Made by a program: the position numbers and the translations under genes. A DNA stretch of 64,000 nt from Chryseobacterium lathyri (lineage in GTDB: Bacteria > Bacteroidota > Bacteroidia > Flavobacteriales > Weeksellaceae), in contig NZ_QNFY01000001.1 of the NCBI RefSeq assembly GCF_003290185.1, positions 310,001 to 374,000 of the forward strand, in the 5' to 3' direction. A model generated the notes under the pieces. The model saw only the letters and a program-made list of their open reading frames with translations. It did not search any database and was not told the origin of the DNA. Shown here in pieces: positions 42,948-50,397 of the stretch (position 1 is the first letter of the stretch; each line of letters begins with the position of its first letter).

Positions 42948-43694
42948 ATGGGGGAATTAAAAGATAAATCCGTTCTTATTACAGGTGCAGATAGTGGAAT
43001 AGGCAAGGCAACAGCGTTACTTTTTGCTAAGGAAGGGGCCAATATTGCCATCATTTATTATAAAGACGATAACGATGCCCAAAAAACAAAAGAACAGATT
43101 GAACAGCTGGGCAGAAAATGCATCATTTTTAGTGGGGATATCAATGATTACGATTTTTGTGAAGATACCACAAAGAAAGTAGTTTCCGCATTTGGAGGCA
43201 TTGATATCCTCATCAATAATGCAGGCGTACAATTTCCGGCAGAAAACATAGAAGATCTTGAAGAAAAAAATATCAGGAAAACTTTTGATTCCAATATTAT
43301 AGGAATGATCCTGCTGACAAAAGTTGTTTTTCCTTACCTGAAAGAGGGTAGCAGTGTCATTAATACGACTTCTGCAGCGGCTTATCAGGGGCATCCCGAG
43401 CTTCTGGACTATGCCGCAACCAAAGGTGCTATTGTATCTTTTACACGTTCTCTGGCACTTCAGGCCAAACCAAACGGAATCCGCATTAATGCAGTTGCAC
43501 CAGGCCCGGTTGCAACACCACTTACTCAAAAAACCTTTGGAGAGGAAAAAGAAGACCCTAACAAACCTCCTTTCGAAAGAAATGCTACTCCGGAAGAAGT
43601 TGCAGCCAGCTTTTTATTCCTTGCAGGTAATGGTGCCGCCCAGATCACGGGACAGGTTATTCACCCGAACGGTGGTCTGATTGTTAACGGATAA
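42948..43694 (+). CDS. short-chain dehydrogenase/reductase (SDR), glucose-dehydrogenase-like
   Basis: A classical NAD(P)-dependent oxidoreductase of 248 residues. Cofactor motif TGADSGIGKA (11-20), INNAG near residue 89, catalytic Ser in NTTSAAA and YAATK (Tyr-x-x-x-Lys) near 155-159. Ends with the typical GQVIHPNGGLIVNG. The YghA/general-stress SDR group is the nearest recollection. Substrate unknown. It follows the CinA-like gene by 6 bp. Confidence 0.92.
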   Translation: MGELKDKSVLITGADSGIGKATALLFAKEGANIAIIYYKDDNDAQKTKEQIEQLGRKCIIFSGDINDYDFCEDTTKKVVSAFGGIDILINNAGVQFPAENIEDLEEKNIRKTFDSNIIGMILLTKVVFPYLKEGSSVINTTSAAAYQGHPELLDYAATKGAIVSFTRSLALQAKPNGIRINAVAPGPVATPLTQKTFGEEKEDPNKPPFERNATPEEVAASFLFLAGNGAAQITGQVIHPNGGLIVNG

Positions 43695-43725
43695 AATTCT
43701 GCAGCAATATCCAGCTTTGGGATTA

Positions 43726-43733
43726 TAATTTTG
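43726..43733 (+). promoter_or_regulatory. -7 promoter box TAATTTTG upstream of the DUF6766 gene
   Basis: A perfect TAnnTTTG, 25 bp before the ATG, which may give the last gene of the cluster its own transcript. Confidence 0.4.
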
Positions 43734-43758
43734 ATCTTAAATCTTTAACCTGCTGATT

Positions 43759-44415
43759 ATGTCTAAAAAAAGTTTCTTTTACCGTAACAGTTTAAGTATT
43801 GTTTTGCTTTCATTAATGCTTTTGAGCCTTGTAGGACAGTTTTTCATGGGCTGGAAAACACTGAATAAGGACCTTGCAGAAGAAGGCAGCTCAATGCTCA
43901 GCCTGGGAGCCTATGTCCGGAGCGGACATTTTATACAGGCTACCTTCGAAAACTGGGAAAGTGAATTTCTTCAGATGATGCTGTATGTTGTACTTACGGT
44001 CTCGCTAAGGCAGAAAGGTTCCAGTGAATCGAAATCCCTGGAAGAAAAAGAAGATGTAGACAGGGAACCAAAAGTCCATGCCAATGCTCCGTGGCCGGTA
44101 AAAAAAGGCGGACTATGGCTGAGTATTTATAAGCATTCCTTATCCTTAGCTTTTGCTATTTTATTTATTCTCAGCTTCGCAATGCATTTCTATGGAAGTA
44201 TGAAGGAATTCAATGAAGAACAGGTCATAAAAAAAGAACCCACCGTTACTGCAGTACAGTATATATCAGGGTCCAGGTTCTGGTTTGAGTCTTTTCAGAA
44301 CTGGCAGAGTGAATTTCTGGCTGTTGCCTCTTTAGTCATTCTTTCTATATGGCTCCGTGAAAAAGGATCACCGGAATCCAAACCGGTAGATATGGCTCAT
44401 GATGAAACTCCTTAA
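43759..44415 (+). CDS. DUF6766 membrane protein with internal duplication
   Basis: A 218-residue protein with about four hydrophobic segments arranged as two similar halves: FENWESEFLQMMLYVVLTVS with RQKGSSESK (about 62-95) and FQNWQSEFLAVASLVILSIW with REKGSPESK (about 178-210). Each half begins with an N-terminal helix (SIVLLSLMLLSLVGQFFMGW; SLAFAILFILSFAMHFYGSM). Function unknown, often found beside stress genes. The stop overlaps the convergent AraC gene by 4 bases. Confidence 0.85.
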   Translation: MSKKSFFYRNSLSIVLLSLMLLSLVGQFFMGWKTLNKDLAEEGSSMLSLGAYVRSGHFIQATFENWESEFLQMMLYVVLTVSLRQKGSSESKSLEEKEDVDREPKVHANAPWPVKKGGLWLSIYKHSLSLAFAILFILSFAMHFYGSMKEFNEEQVIKKEPTVTAVQYISGSRFWFESFQNWQSEFLAVASLVILSIWLREKGSPESKPVDMAHDETP

Positions 44416-45218
44416 CTTAGTTTTTTTACTTTGGGTTTAGCTTTCATGATAGAATAATAAGAAGATGTAAAGGCAGACAGGCTTTGGTAACCCACTTTAT
44501 AAGCAATCTGGCTTAAAGTATACTGCCCCGTATCAATCAGTTCTATGCTTTTTAATATTCTGACGAGCTGCAGGTATTTCTGAAGGGTAATTCCTGTTTC
44601 ATTCTTAAAAATCCTCTGTAAACTCCTTACGGACATCTGTGCTTTTTCTGCCAGTTCATCAGTGTTCAGGCTGTATTTAAAATTTGAATTAATAGAGGTA
44701 CAGACCGGAATAAGACGGACATCCGACGGAACCGGGATCTCAAGATAGCTGTTTTCTCTGCAGAAATTGGGAAGACTTTTTAGAATGGCTTTAAAAAACA
44801 AATCCTGTTCCTCATCTTCTTCAATCAGCTGATTCCATTTTGAGGCATATAAAAGCATTTCCTTCAAAACAGCAGGAACAGCAAAGACGCAAACATTTTG
44901 ATAGAAATCATCATCAAAAACCGTTTTAAACAGAAAAACCATTAAATTGACCGTTTTTGCTTCTGAAGTTATTCTGTGTGCTTTTCCTGAAGGAATCCAG
45001 ATCACATGATGCTGAGGCACAAGATAGATCTTCTGGTCTATGTGGAAATACTGATATCCTTCTTCCACAAACGTAAGCTGGGAGCGCTGGTGAGCATGCT
45101 CATGATCATCATGTTTCCAGCCTTTTTCACACCAGACATAAGCTTCTTTTTCAATGGTGTCTACAAATCGGCTGTCGGTCTGTTCTGTTAAACCGCATTT
45201 TACGATGTCGTTCTGCAT
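44412..45218 (-). CDS. AraC-family transcriptional regulator (cupin + HTH)
   Basis: A 268-residue regulator with an N-terminal cupin sensor (about 30-110, HAHQRSQLTFVEEGYQYFHI, WIPSGKAHRI) and two C-terminal helix-turn-helix motifs (TDELAEKAQMSVRSLQRIFK and LSQIAYKVGYQSLSAFTSSY). It is divergent from the flavodoxin-RidA fusion gene with 69 bp between, so control of that gene is likely. Confidence 0.93.
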   Translation of the reverse strand: MQNDIVKCGLTEQTDSRFVDTIEKEAYVWCEKGWKHDDHEHAHQRSQLTFVEEGYQYFHIDQKIYLVPQHHVIWIPSGKAHRITSEAKTVNLMVFLFKTVFDDDFYQNVCVFAVPAVLKEMLLYASKWNQLIEEDEEQDLFFKAILKSLPNFCRENSYLEIPVPSDVRLIPVCTSINSNFKYSLNTDELAEKAQMSVRSLQRIFKNETGITLQKYLQLVRILKSIELIDTGQYTLSQIAYKVGYQSLSAFTSSYYSIMKAKPKVKKLS

Positions 45219-45229
45219 AGAATTTTTGG

Positions 45230-45267
45230 CAAATTTAATAAAAACGACAATACTAATTTTGTATTGT
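45230..45267. promoter_or_regulatory. divergent promoters and palindrome between the AraC and flavodoxin-RidA genes
   Basis: A minus-strand -7 box TAAATTTG (45230-45237) serves the AraC gene and a plus-strand TAATTTTG (45254-45261) the fusion gene. ACAATAC-N7-GTATTGT (45247-45267) surrounds the plus box, so a bound regulator would cover it. Confidence 0.5.
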
Positions 45268-45287
45268 AATTATTATTCCATCAAAAA

Positions 45288-46433
45288 ATGAAAAAACTAA
45301 GTACGGTTTTTGTATTAATTCTATTATTAAAAATCACCACAGTCATGGCACAAGACAGTAAAGCTAAAGTATTGGTTCTTATTCACTCGGACAACGGTGG
45401 AACCTATGAACTGGCCAAAGAAATAGCATCCGGTATTGAAAGCAGTAAAAATGCATTTGCAGTTATCAAGCAGGTTAAAGAATCTTCCAATCCTAAACTG
45501 AAGAACATTCCTGTAGCGTCAGTAGATGAACTGCCTTCCTATGATGGAATTGCTTTCGGATCCCCGGTTTATTTTGGGAATATCAGTACCGGAATGAGTG
45601 AGTTTTTATCCAAAACTGTTCAATTATGGACCAGTCATGCACTGGAAGGGATGCCTGCAACGGTTTTTATGTCTGCCGGAAGCGGGGCAGGAAAAGAACT
45701 TGCGCTTCAGGCTTTCTGGAATAGTCTTGCTGTTCACGGAATGGTTCTGGTTTCCAACGGAATCAGAGGAACAGATAATATCAACAAAGCTATTCCACAG
45801 GGAAATACCGTGTTAGGTGTAACAAGCATAGCATCACTGAAAGATGTTGAAAGACCTACAAAAGATGAGCGTGGACTGGCAGAGCTGCAGGGAAGGAATT
45901 TTGCCAAAACAGCTTTAGCCCTTAAAGGAACATTCTCTAAAAAACTGGCAGCAGTAACAATTCCAGAAAAATCCCAGGATATCAATGATGTTTTGAAGCA
46001 GAAAAATATCATTCTTCCTCAGGTTCCGCAGCCTGCCGGTAATTACAAGCCGTTTGTACGCGCTGGCAATCTTGTATTCATCAATCAGGTTGCTTTGAAA
46101 GAAGGTAAAATCTTAAATCCCGGCAAATTGGGCGTTGACGTTACCGAACAGCAGGTAAAAGAAGCTGCAAAAGCTACCATGCTCAATGTTATAGCTGTTT
46201 TGAAAGAAGCAGTAGGCAGCGATCTCAATAAGGTGAAACAATGTGTACAGCTGACAGGAATTTTCAATACAAAAGATGATTATACAAAACATGCAGACCT
46301 GATGAATGTAGCTTCGGATCTTACCGTAGAAATTTTTGGAGAAAAAGGAAAACATGCCAGAGCCACTTTGGGAGCTTCCTCTATTCCCGTGAATTCTTCT
46401 GTGGAGATACAAGCTGTTTTTGAGGTAGAATAA
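45288..46433 (+). CDS. exported flavodoxin/WrbA-like domain fused to a RidA-family domain
   Basis: A 381-residue two-domain protein with signal peptide 1-21 (ITTVMAQ). Residues about 26-215 are flavodoxin-like: VLVLIHSDNGGTYELAKEIA (phosphate-loop region) and IAFGSPVYFGNISTGMSEFL, as in NAD(P)H:quinone oxidoreductases. Residues about 245-381 are a RidA/YjgF domain (FVRAGNLVFINQVALKEGK... to ASSIPVNSSVEIQAVFEVE); the usual RidA arginine position reads HARATLGASSIP, so it is kept. Flavodoxins and RidA proteins are normally cytoplasmic and separate, so the exported fusion is unusual. Likely regulated by the divergent AraC protein. Confidence 0.85.
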   Translation: MKKLSTVFVLILLLKITTVMAQDSKAKVLVLIHSDNGGTYELAKEIASGIESSKNAFAVIKQVKESSNPKLKNIPVASVDELPSYDGIAFGSPVYFGNISTGMSEFLSKTVQLWTSHALEGMPATVFMSAGSGAGKELALQAFWNSLAVHGMVLVSNGIRGTDNINKAIPQGNTVLGVTSIASLKDVERPTKDERGLAELQGRNFAKTALALKGTFSKKLAAVTIPEKSQDINDVLKQKNIILPQVPQPAGNYKPFVRAGNLVFINQVALKEGKILNPGKLGVDVTEQQVKEAAKATMLNVIAVLKEAVGSDLNKVKQCVQLTGIFNTKDDYTKHADLMNVASDLTVEIFGEKGKHARATLGASSIPVNSSVEIQAVFEVE

Positions 46434-46451
46434 ATTGCTTTTATCATTAAA

Positions 46452-46490
46452 AAACTACTGGCAGCCGGAATTTTGGGCTGCCAGAGTTTT
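46452..46490. terminator. bidirectional terminator between the fusion gene and the PPOX gene
   Basis: Nine-bp stem CTGGCAGCC / GGCTGCCAG extended past a bulge by AAAACT / AGTTTT. It lies between convergent genes. Confidence 0.85.
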
Positions 46491-46544
46491 TAGCACTGGA
46501 TATTAGTACAGTAAAATACTGAAACCAAGGCCGTTTTTGTTCTT

Positions 46545-47051
46545 TTAAATAACGGCATTGCCTTCTACACCGTCGGAATTATTTGTTTTAATTCCGGTAA
46601 TAGCAGCGGTTACAAAACTGAACAGACTGACAAGTTTCCCGGCTTTTGTATCCCAATAATAAGTTTCTTTAGGCTCTACGCGGATAATGGTAACGTCCGG
46701 ATCATCTTTTCCGTCAAACCAGGCTTTAGCCATAGGTGACCATTTTTCTTCAATCGTAGCTTTGTCTTTATAAACGGATGCTTCACCATACACAGAAAGG
46801 TATTGGGAATCGCTGTTGTTCATAAAGAACAGCTGCACCCTTCGGTCTTCCTTTATTTCAAAGTTTTTATTGCTTGAAGCACTGCTGATAAACCATAAAT
46901 TTCCGCTATCATCTGTTTCCTGAAGGGTCATGGGACGGGAATTCACCGGTATGGTTTCAAGTTCGGTACAGAACATGCATGTTCTTGCGTTTTCCGACAG
47001 TTCTTTGATCTTTTTAATAGCTTCCAGGTGGGTTAAATTCTGTGTTGACAT
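46545..47051 (-). CDS. pyridoxamine 5'-phosphate oxidase-fold general stress protein
   Basis: A 168-residue split-barrel flavin-binding protein of the general stress protein 26 type. It begins with a helix, then TCMFCTELETIPVNSRPMTLQ, GNLWFISSASSNKNFEIKE and VQLFFMNNSDSQYLSVYGEA, the usual FMN-contacting strands. WSPMAKAWFDGKDDPDVTII is typical of the family. Likely flavin- or F420-like cofactor binding; substrate unknown. Single gene. Confidence 0.92.
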   Translation of the reverse strand: MSTQNLTHLEAIKKIKELSENARTCMFCTELETIPVNSRPMTLQETDDSGNLWFISSASSNKNFEIKEDRRVQLFFMNNSDSQYLSVYGEASVYKDKATIEEKWSPMAKAWFDGKDDPDVTIIRVEPKETYYWDTKAGKLVSLFSFVTAAITGIKTNNSDGVEGNAVI

Positions 47052-47223
47052 AATATTATAATTTTAGTGATTGGTATTGAACTAAATTGATTTCCTCAGG
47101 AGCTGGAATCAATAATATTTATTTCATTAAATATTCAAATACCTGACCAAACACCACTTTTTTGTGGTAGTAACAGTTAAAAAAATTCTTTAAAAACATA
47201 AATCAAAGATGTTTTATTCTATG

Positions 47224-47231
47224 TAGCTTTG
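47224..47231 (+). promoter_or_regulatory. -7 promoter box TAGCTTTG of the AraC-type gene at 47236
   Basis: A perfect TAnnTTTG only 4 bp before the ATG, implying a nearly leaderless mRNA, as at satD. Confidence 0.5.
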
Positions 47232-47235
47232 CATC

Positions 47236-48033
47236 ATGCAGATCCAGCCATCCAAGCATTTATCATCATATATCCGGCATTATATCTTTTTAGAAAATGC
47301 AGGAAATGAGTGTAAACGGCTAAGGTTATTTACAGATGGCAGTACCGGGCTGATTATATCCGGCAGCCGGAATTTTTATGCAGCTGGTTCAAATGATCAG
47401 GTTCCTTCTTCATTTTTTTACGGACAGCCTGCAGGATATAAAGATTTTACAGCAGCAGGTTCATTTTCCATGATTGCAGTCGTTTTTCAGCCATATTTTT
47501 TTAATGTTCTTCTTAATCTTTCTGCAAAAGAGGTGAAAAACCAAATCATTTCAGCTGAAGATGCTTTAAAAAATGAATTGTTGTCTTTTCAGGAAGACCT
47601 TCTGTCCGGAACAGATCCCAGGTTTATCATTATTAAGCTTAATCATTTTTTTAGCAGATTCATGTCCGGAAAAATGAATTCCGATGATGAGCTGATCAGG
47701 GTTGTACAACAGTTTATGCTTAAAAACAAAGGTTCGGTATCTTCAAAAGAGCTGGAGTTGTTCACAGGGTATTCTGAGCGGCATCTTGAAAGGAAATTCG
47801 AAAATTATATGGGCATTACCCCGAAGAAATACGGAAATATCATCCGGCTTCATCATTTCATCAATCTTTTGAAGGAAAATGCAGGAAGTGAAAGTACGGC
47901 CTGTCTTTCTTATGATTCAGGCTACAGCGACCAGTCCCATCTGATTAAAGATTTTAAAAGCAATACAGGACTTACTCCCAATCAATATTTAAAAACAGAA
48001 AAGCTGGCAGTCAATTTTATCCAGTTACGCTGA
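47236..48033 (+). CDS. AraC-family transcriptional regulator
   Basis: A 265-residue regulator. The N-terminal half (MQIQPSKHLSSYIRHYIFLE, ...FYGQPAGYKDFTAAGSFSMI) is the DUF6597-type sensor; the C-terminal AraC domain has SSKELELFTGYSERHLERKF and CLSYDSGYSDQSHLIKDFKS. It lies 57 bp upstream of the nitrilase-like gene and may control it. Confidence 0.92.
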   Translation: MQIQPSKHLSSYIRHYIFLENAGNECKRLRLFTDGSTGLIISGSRNFYAAGSNDQVPSSFFYGQPAGYKDFTAAGSFSMIAVVFQPYFFNVLLNLSAKEVKNQIISAEDALKNELLSFQEDLLSGTDPRFIIIKLNHFFSRFMSGKMNSDDELIRVVQQFMLKNKGSVSSKELELFTGYSERHLERKFENYMGITPKKYGNIIRLHHFINLLKENAGSESTACLSYDSGYSDQSHLIKDFKSNTGLTPNQYLKTEKLAVNFIQLR

Positions 48034-48072
48034 AATGTCGGTTTTTTACAATCTCCTGATTATCCTGAATGA

Positions 48073-48080
48073 TAGCTTTG
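48073..48080 (+). promoter_or_regulatory. -7 promoter box TAGCTTTG of the nitrilase-like gene
   Basis: A perfect TAnnTTTG, 10 bp upstream of the ATG, identical to the box of the neighbouring AraC gene. Confidence 0.5.
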
Positions 48081-48090
48081 CAGAAAAAAG

Positions 48091-49047
48091 ATGGACAATC
48101 TCAAAATTTCTACTGCACAATTTGAAAATAAAAGCGGTGACAAAGCATATAATCTTTCAGTAATAGAAAAGCTATCGGCTGAAGCAGCGGCTAAGGGCTC
48201 ACAGGTCATTGCCTTTCACGAATGTTCGGTTACCGGATACACTTTTGCCAGAAACCTTTCCAAAGAACAGCTTCTGGATATTGCAGAATTTATACCTGCA
48301 GGCGAAAGCATAACAAAATTACAGCAGATCGCTGCAGAGCATAACATCACAATATTGGCAGGGCTCTTCGAAAAAGATGAAAATGATCATATCTTCAAAG
48401 CTTATGTTTGCGTTGATAGAACAGGACTGAAAGCCAAATACAGAAAGCTTCATCCTTTTATTAATCCCCATCTTACACCCGGAAATGAATATTGTGTTTT
48501 TGATATTCACGGTTGGAAATGCGGCATCCTTATCTGCTATGATAATAATATCATCGAAAATGTAAGAGCTACAAAACTTTTGGGGGCAGATCTTATTTTC
48601 ATGCCGCATGTTACCATGTGTACACCTTCTACCAGGCCGGGAGCAGGCTTCGTAGATCCGGAATTATGGAAGAACAGGGAATCTGATCCTACCTCGCTCC
48701 GCCTTGAATTTGATGGAATGAAAGGAAGAGACTGGCTGATGAAATGGCTGCCTGCAAGAGCTTATGATAACGGAATTTATGTAGTCTTCTCAAATCCTAT
48801 TGGCATGGATGATGATCAGCTTAAAAATGGCTGCTCGATGATCATTGATCCTTTTGGGGATATTATTGCGGAATGCCGTTCGTTCGATGACAGTTCTGAA
48901 ACCGTTACCATTTTCCCGGAAAAGCTGCATCAGGCCGGCGGAAGCAGATATATCAAGGCAAGAAGACCTGAGCTGTACAGGGATATCATTGGGATGCCCC
49001 ATCATCCGGAGCAGAAAGTGGTGTGGATGAAGGATAATGCTATTTAA
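48091..49047 (+). CDS. nitrilase-superfamily carbon-nitrogen hydrolase
   Basis: A 318-residue amidohydrolase with the full Glu-Lys-Cys triad: E44 in IAFHECSVTGY, K119 in KYRKLHPF and C149 in GILICYDNN. The remaining sequence (GADLIFMPHVT, ARAYDNGIYVVFSNPIG, IDPFGDIIAE) fits an aliphatic amidase or N-carbamoyl amino-acid hydrolase type rather than a true nitrilase. Cytoplasmic. The substrate is unknown. Confidence 0.92.
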   Translation: MDNLKISTAQFENKSGDKAYNLSVIEKLSAEAAAKGSQVIAFHECSVTGYTFARNLSKEQLLDIAEFIPAGESITKLQQIAAEHNITILAGLFEKDENDHIFKAYVCVDRTGLKAKYRKLHPFINPHLTPGNEYCVFDIHGWKCGILICYDNNIIENVRATKLLGADLIFMPHVTMCTPSTRPGAGFVDPELWKNRESDPTSLRLEFDGMKGRDWLMKWLPARAYDNGIYVVFSNPIGMDDDQLKNGCSMIIDPFGDIIAECRSFDDSSETVTIFPEKLHQAGGSRYIKARRPELYRDIIGMPHHPEQKVVWMKDNAI

Positions 49048-49060
49048 TCTGACTTAAGGG

Positions 49061-49205
49061 GCTGGAAGTTGGAAGATATTTTGTCAAAGCTTTAAATTTT
49101 AACAAAGGCACTCCTCGAAATTACCTCAGGATAGTCTATTCAATAAAAAATTTAATGAAATAGAATCATAGCTGTTTTTAATCTCAATAACTTCCATCTT
49201 CCAGC
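49061..49205. repeat. inverted-repeat intergenic element related to that at 31952
   Basis: GCTGGAAGTTGGAAG (49061-49075) and CTTCCATCTTCCAGC (49191-49205) are complementary at 14 of 15 positions. The element fills the gap between convergent genes and shares the GCTGGAAG/CTTCCAGC blocks with the larger element at 31952-32178. No gene inside. Confidence 0.55.
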
Positions 49206-49215
49206 TCCCAACTCC

Positions 49216-49569
49216 TTACTTTATCAATCCTTGAAGATCACTCCAGGCACCACCGTTATGCACATGCCTAAAACCTCTTTCCTTTAAGATCTTTTCAGCC
49301 TTTATACTCCGTAAGCCATGGGAACAGACTGTGATATAAGTTTTATCCCGGTTAAGTTCAGTATACCTTTCCCTGATAGTTCCCAAAGAAATATTAACAG
49401 AACCTTCAATATGACCCGTATTAAATTCTTTCTCTGTCCTCACGTCCAGAATAATGGCTCCTTTTTGGATTAATATATCAAGGCCTTTATCTAACGTCTG
49501 GTATCTGTACACCCTGTAAACGATATAGACCGTAAGAATAATTCCGCAAAAAATCAGCCCATTTTTCAT
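49216..49569 (-). CDS. membrane-anchored rhodanese-domain protein
   Basis: A 117-residue protein with one N-terminal hydrophobic segment (LIFCGIILTVYIVYRVY) and a single rhodanese domain: GAIILDVRTEKEFNTGHIEGS and the active-site loop TVCSHGLRS with the catalytic cysteine. It could transfer sulfane sulfur at the membrane or in the periplasm. The ATG overlaps the stop of the DUF3817 gene (ATGA), so they are coupled. Last gene of the TetR-controlled operon. Confidence 0.9.
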   Translation of the reverse strand: MKNGLIFCGIILTVYIVYRVYRYQTLDKGLDILIQKGAIILDVRTEKEFNTGHIEGSVNISLGTIRERYTELNRDKTYITVCSHGLRSIKAEKILKERGFRHVHNGGAWSDLQGLIK

Positions 49570-49868
49570 AATTTGCTTAGGATTTTATAGTCAATATAAA
49601 AGGTTCCGAAAGGAATAAAGCACGCCAGAATTACTTTCCAGGTAGTCTCCCGGAATTTCCACTGCTGTTCTACACCAACGCTTAACGTATTAAACAGAAA
49701 AAGCAGGAACAGGCTTCCGTGAACTGGTCCCATTAGTTTCACAAAAGAAGGGTTTCCGAGCCAGTATTTCACAGGTACAGCAATGAATACGAGGATCAGC
49801 AGGGATATTCCTTCCAGAATGGCCAGAACTCGCAGGCGTCCGGTTTTTGTTTTTAATAAATGTATCAT
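49566..49868 (-). CDS. DUF3817 integral membrane protein
   Basis: A 100-residue protein with three hydrophobic segments and the DUF3817 pattern: RVLAILEGISLLILVFIAVP, KLMGPVHGSLFLLFLF, ILACFIPFGTFYID. The family is small and of unknown role. The frame extends to 49913, but the ATG giving MIHLLKTKTGRLRV lies 2 bp after the upstream stop and fits the family start. Confidence 0.88.
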   Translation of the reverse strand: MIHLLKTKTGRLRVLAILEGISLLILVFIAVPVKYWLGNPSFVKLMGPVHGSLFLLFLFNTLSVGVEQQWKFRETTWKVILACFIPFGTFYIDYKILSKL

Positions 49869-49870
49869 AA

Positions 49871-50329
49871 TTATCTGAAATAAGGTCTGTTGGCAATAGG
49901 GGATAACGGCCACGGAATGGCAATAAATATAACTACCAGTGCAATTGTGAACCAGATGAGCATGGTTTTAAATTTTTCTCTGTCCGTAGGTTTCCGTTTG
50001 GCTAAAGCGGAACCGACGGTAATCAGAACAATAGCCGTAATCATAAGCAGGATGTGAATCATCCCGAAGAAAAGCAGGTCTAAGGATGCTTTGGCCTCAC
50101 TGAAATTTTTCCAAAAGTATTTTACAATTGGACTTTTCGTATAGAGGATGATCCCGAAAATCAATTGAACATGAGCAATTGTAGCTGTCCAGTGCCTGAC
50201 CAGATCTTCTTTTTTTGTAAATGTTTTATGATAAAAATAGCCCTTAAAGGAAATCCATATGGCATAAATAAGACTTAATAAAACCACCCAACGGAAGAGG
50301 GAATGTAGAAATTTAAGAGTCTGGTACAT
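49871..50329 (-). CDS. four-helix integral membrane protein
   Basis: A 152-residue protein with four transmembrane segments. Histidines sit in or near helices (LKFLHSLFRWVV, WTATIAHVQLIFG, FFGMIHILLMI), which could bind haem or metal, but no known cytochrome pattern is certain. The ATG giving MYQTLKFLHS was chosen over the upstream in-frame codon (50353), which lies inside the promoter box. First gene of the operon, 22 bp downstream of the -7 box. Confidence 0.78.
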   Translation of the reverse strand: MYQTLKFLHSLFRWVVLLSLIYAIWISFKGYFYHKTFTKKEDLVRHWTATIAHVQLIFGIILYTKSPIVKYFWKNFSEAKASLDLLFFGMIHILLMITAIVLITVGSALAKRKPTDREKFKTMLIWFTIALVVIFIAIPWPLSPIANRPYFR

Positions 50330-50350
50330 TTTGAATTTTTTATAACATGC

Positions 50351-50387
50351 CAAAGGTATACAAAAACATACTAATTAGTATGTTTTT
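50351..50387 (-). promoter_or_regulatory. promoter with a TetR operator upstream of the membrane protein/DUF3817/rhodanese operon
   Basis: A minus-strand -7 box TACCTTTG (50351-50358) follows a perfect 26-bp palindrome (50362-50387, core ACATACTAATTAGTATGT). The palindrome covers the -10 to -35 region, ideal for repression, and lies 11 bp beyond the TetR gene's stop. The TetR encoded immediately upstream is the obvious ligand. Confidence 0.75.
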
Positions 50388-50397
50388 TGATAAAAAA

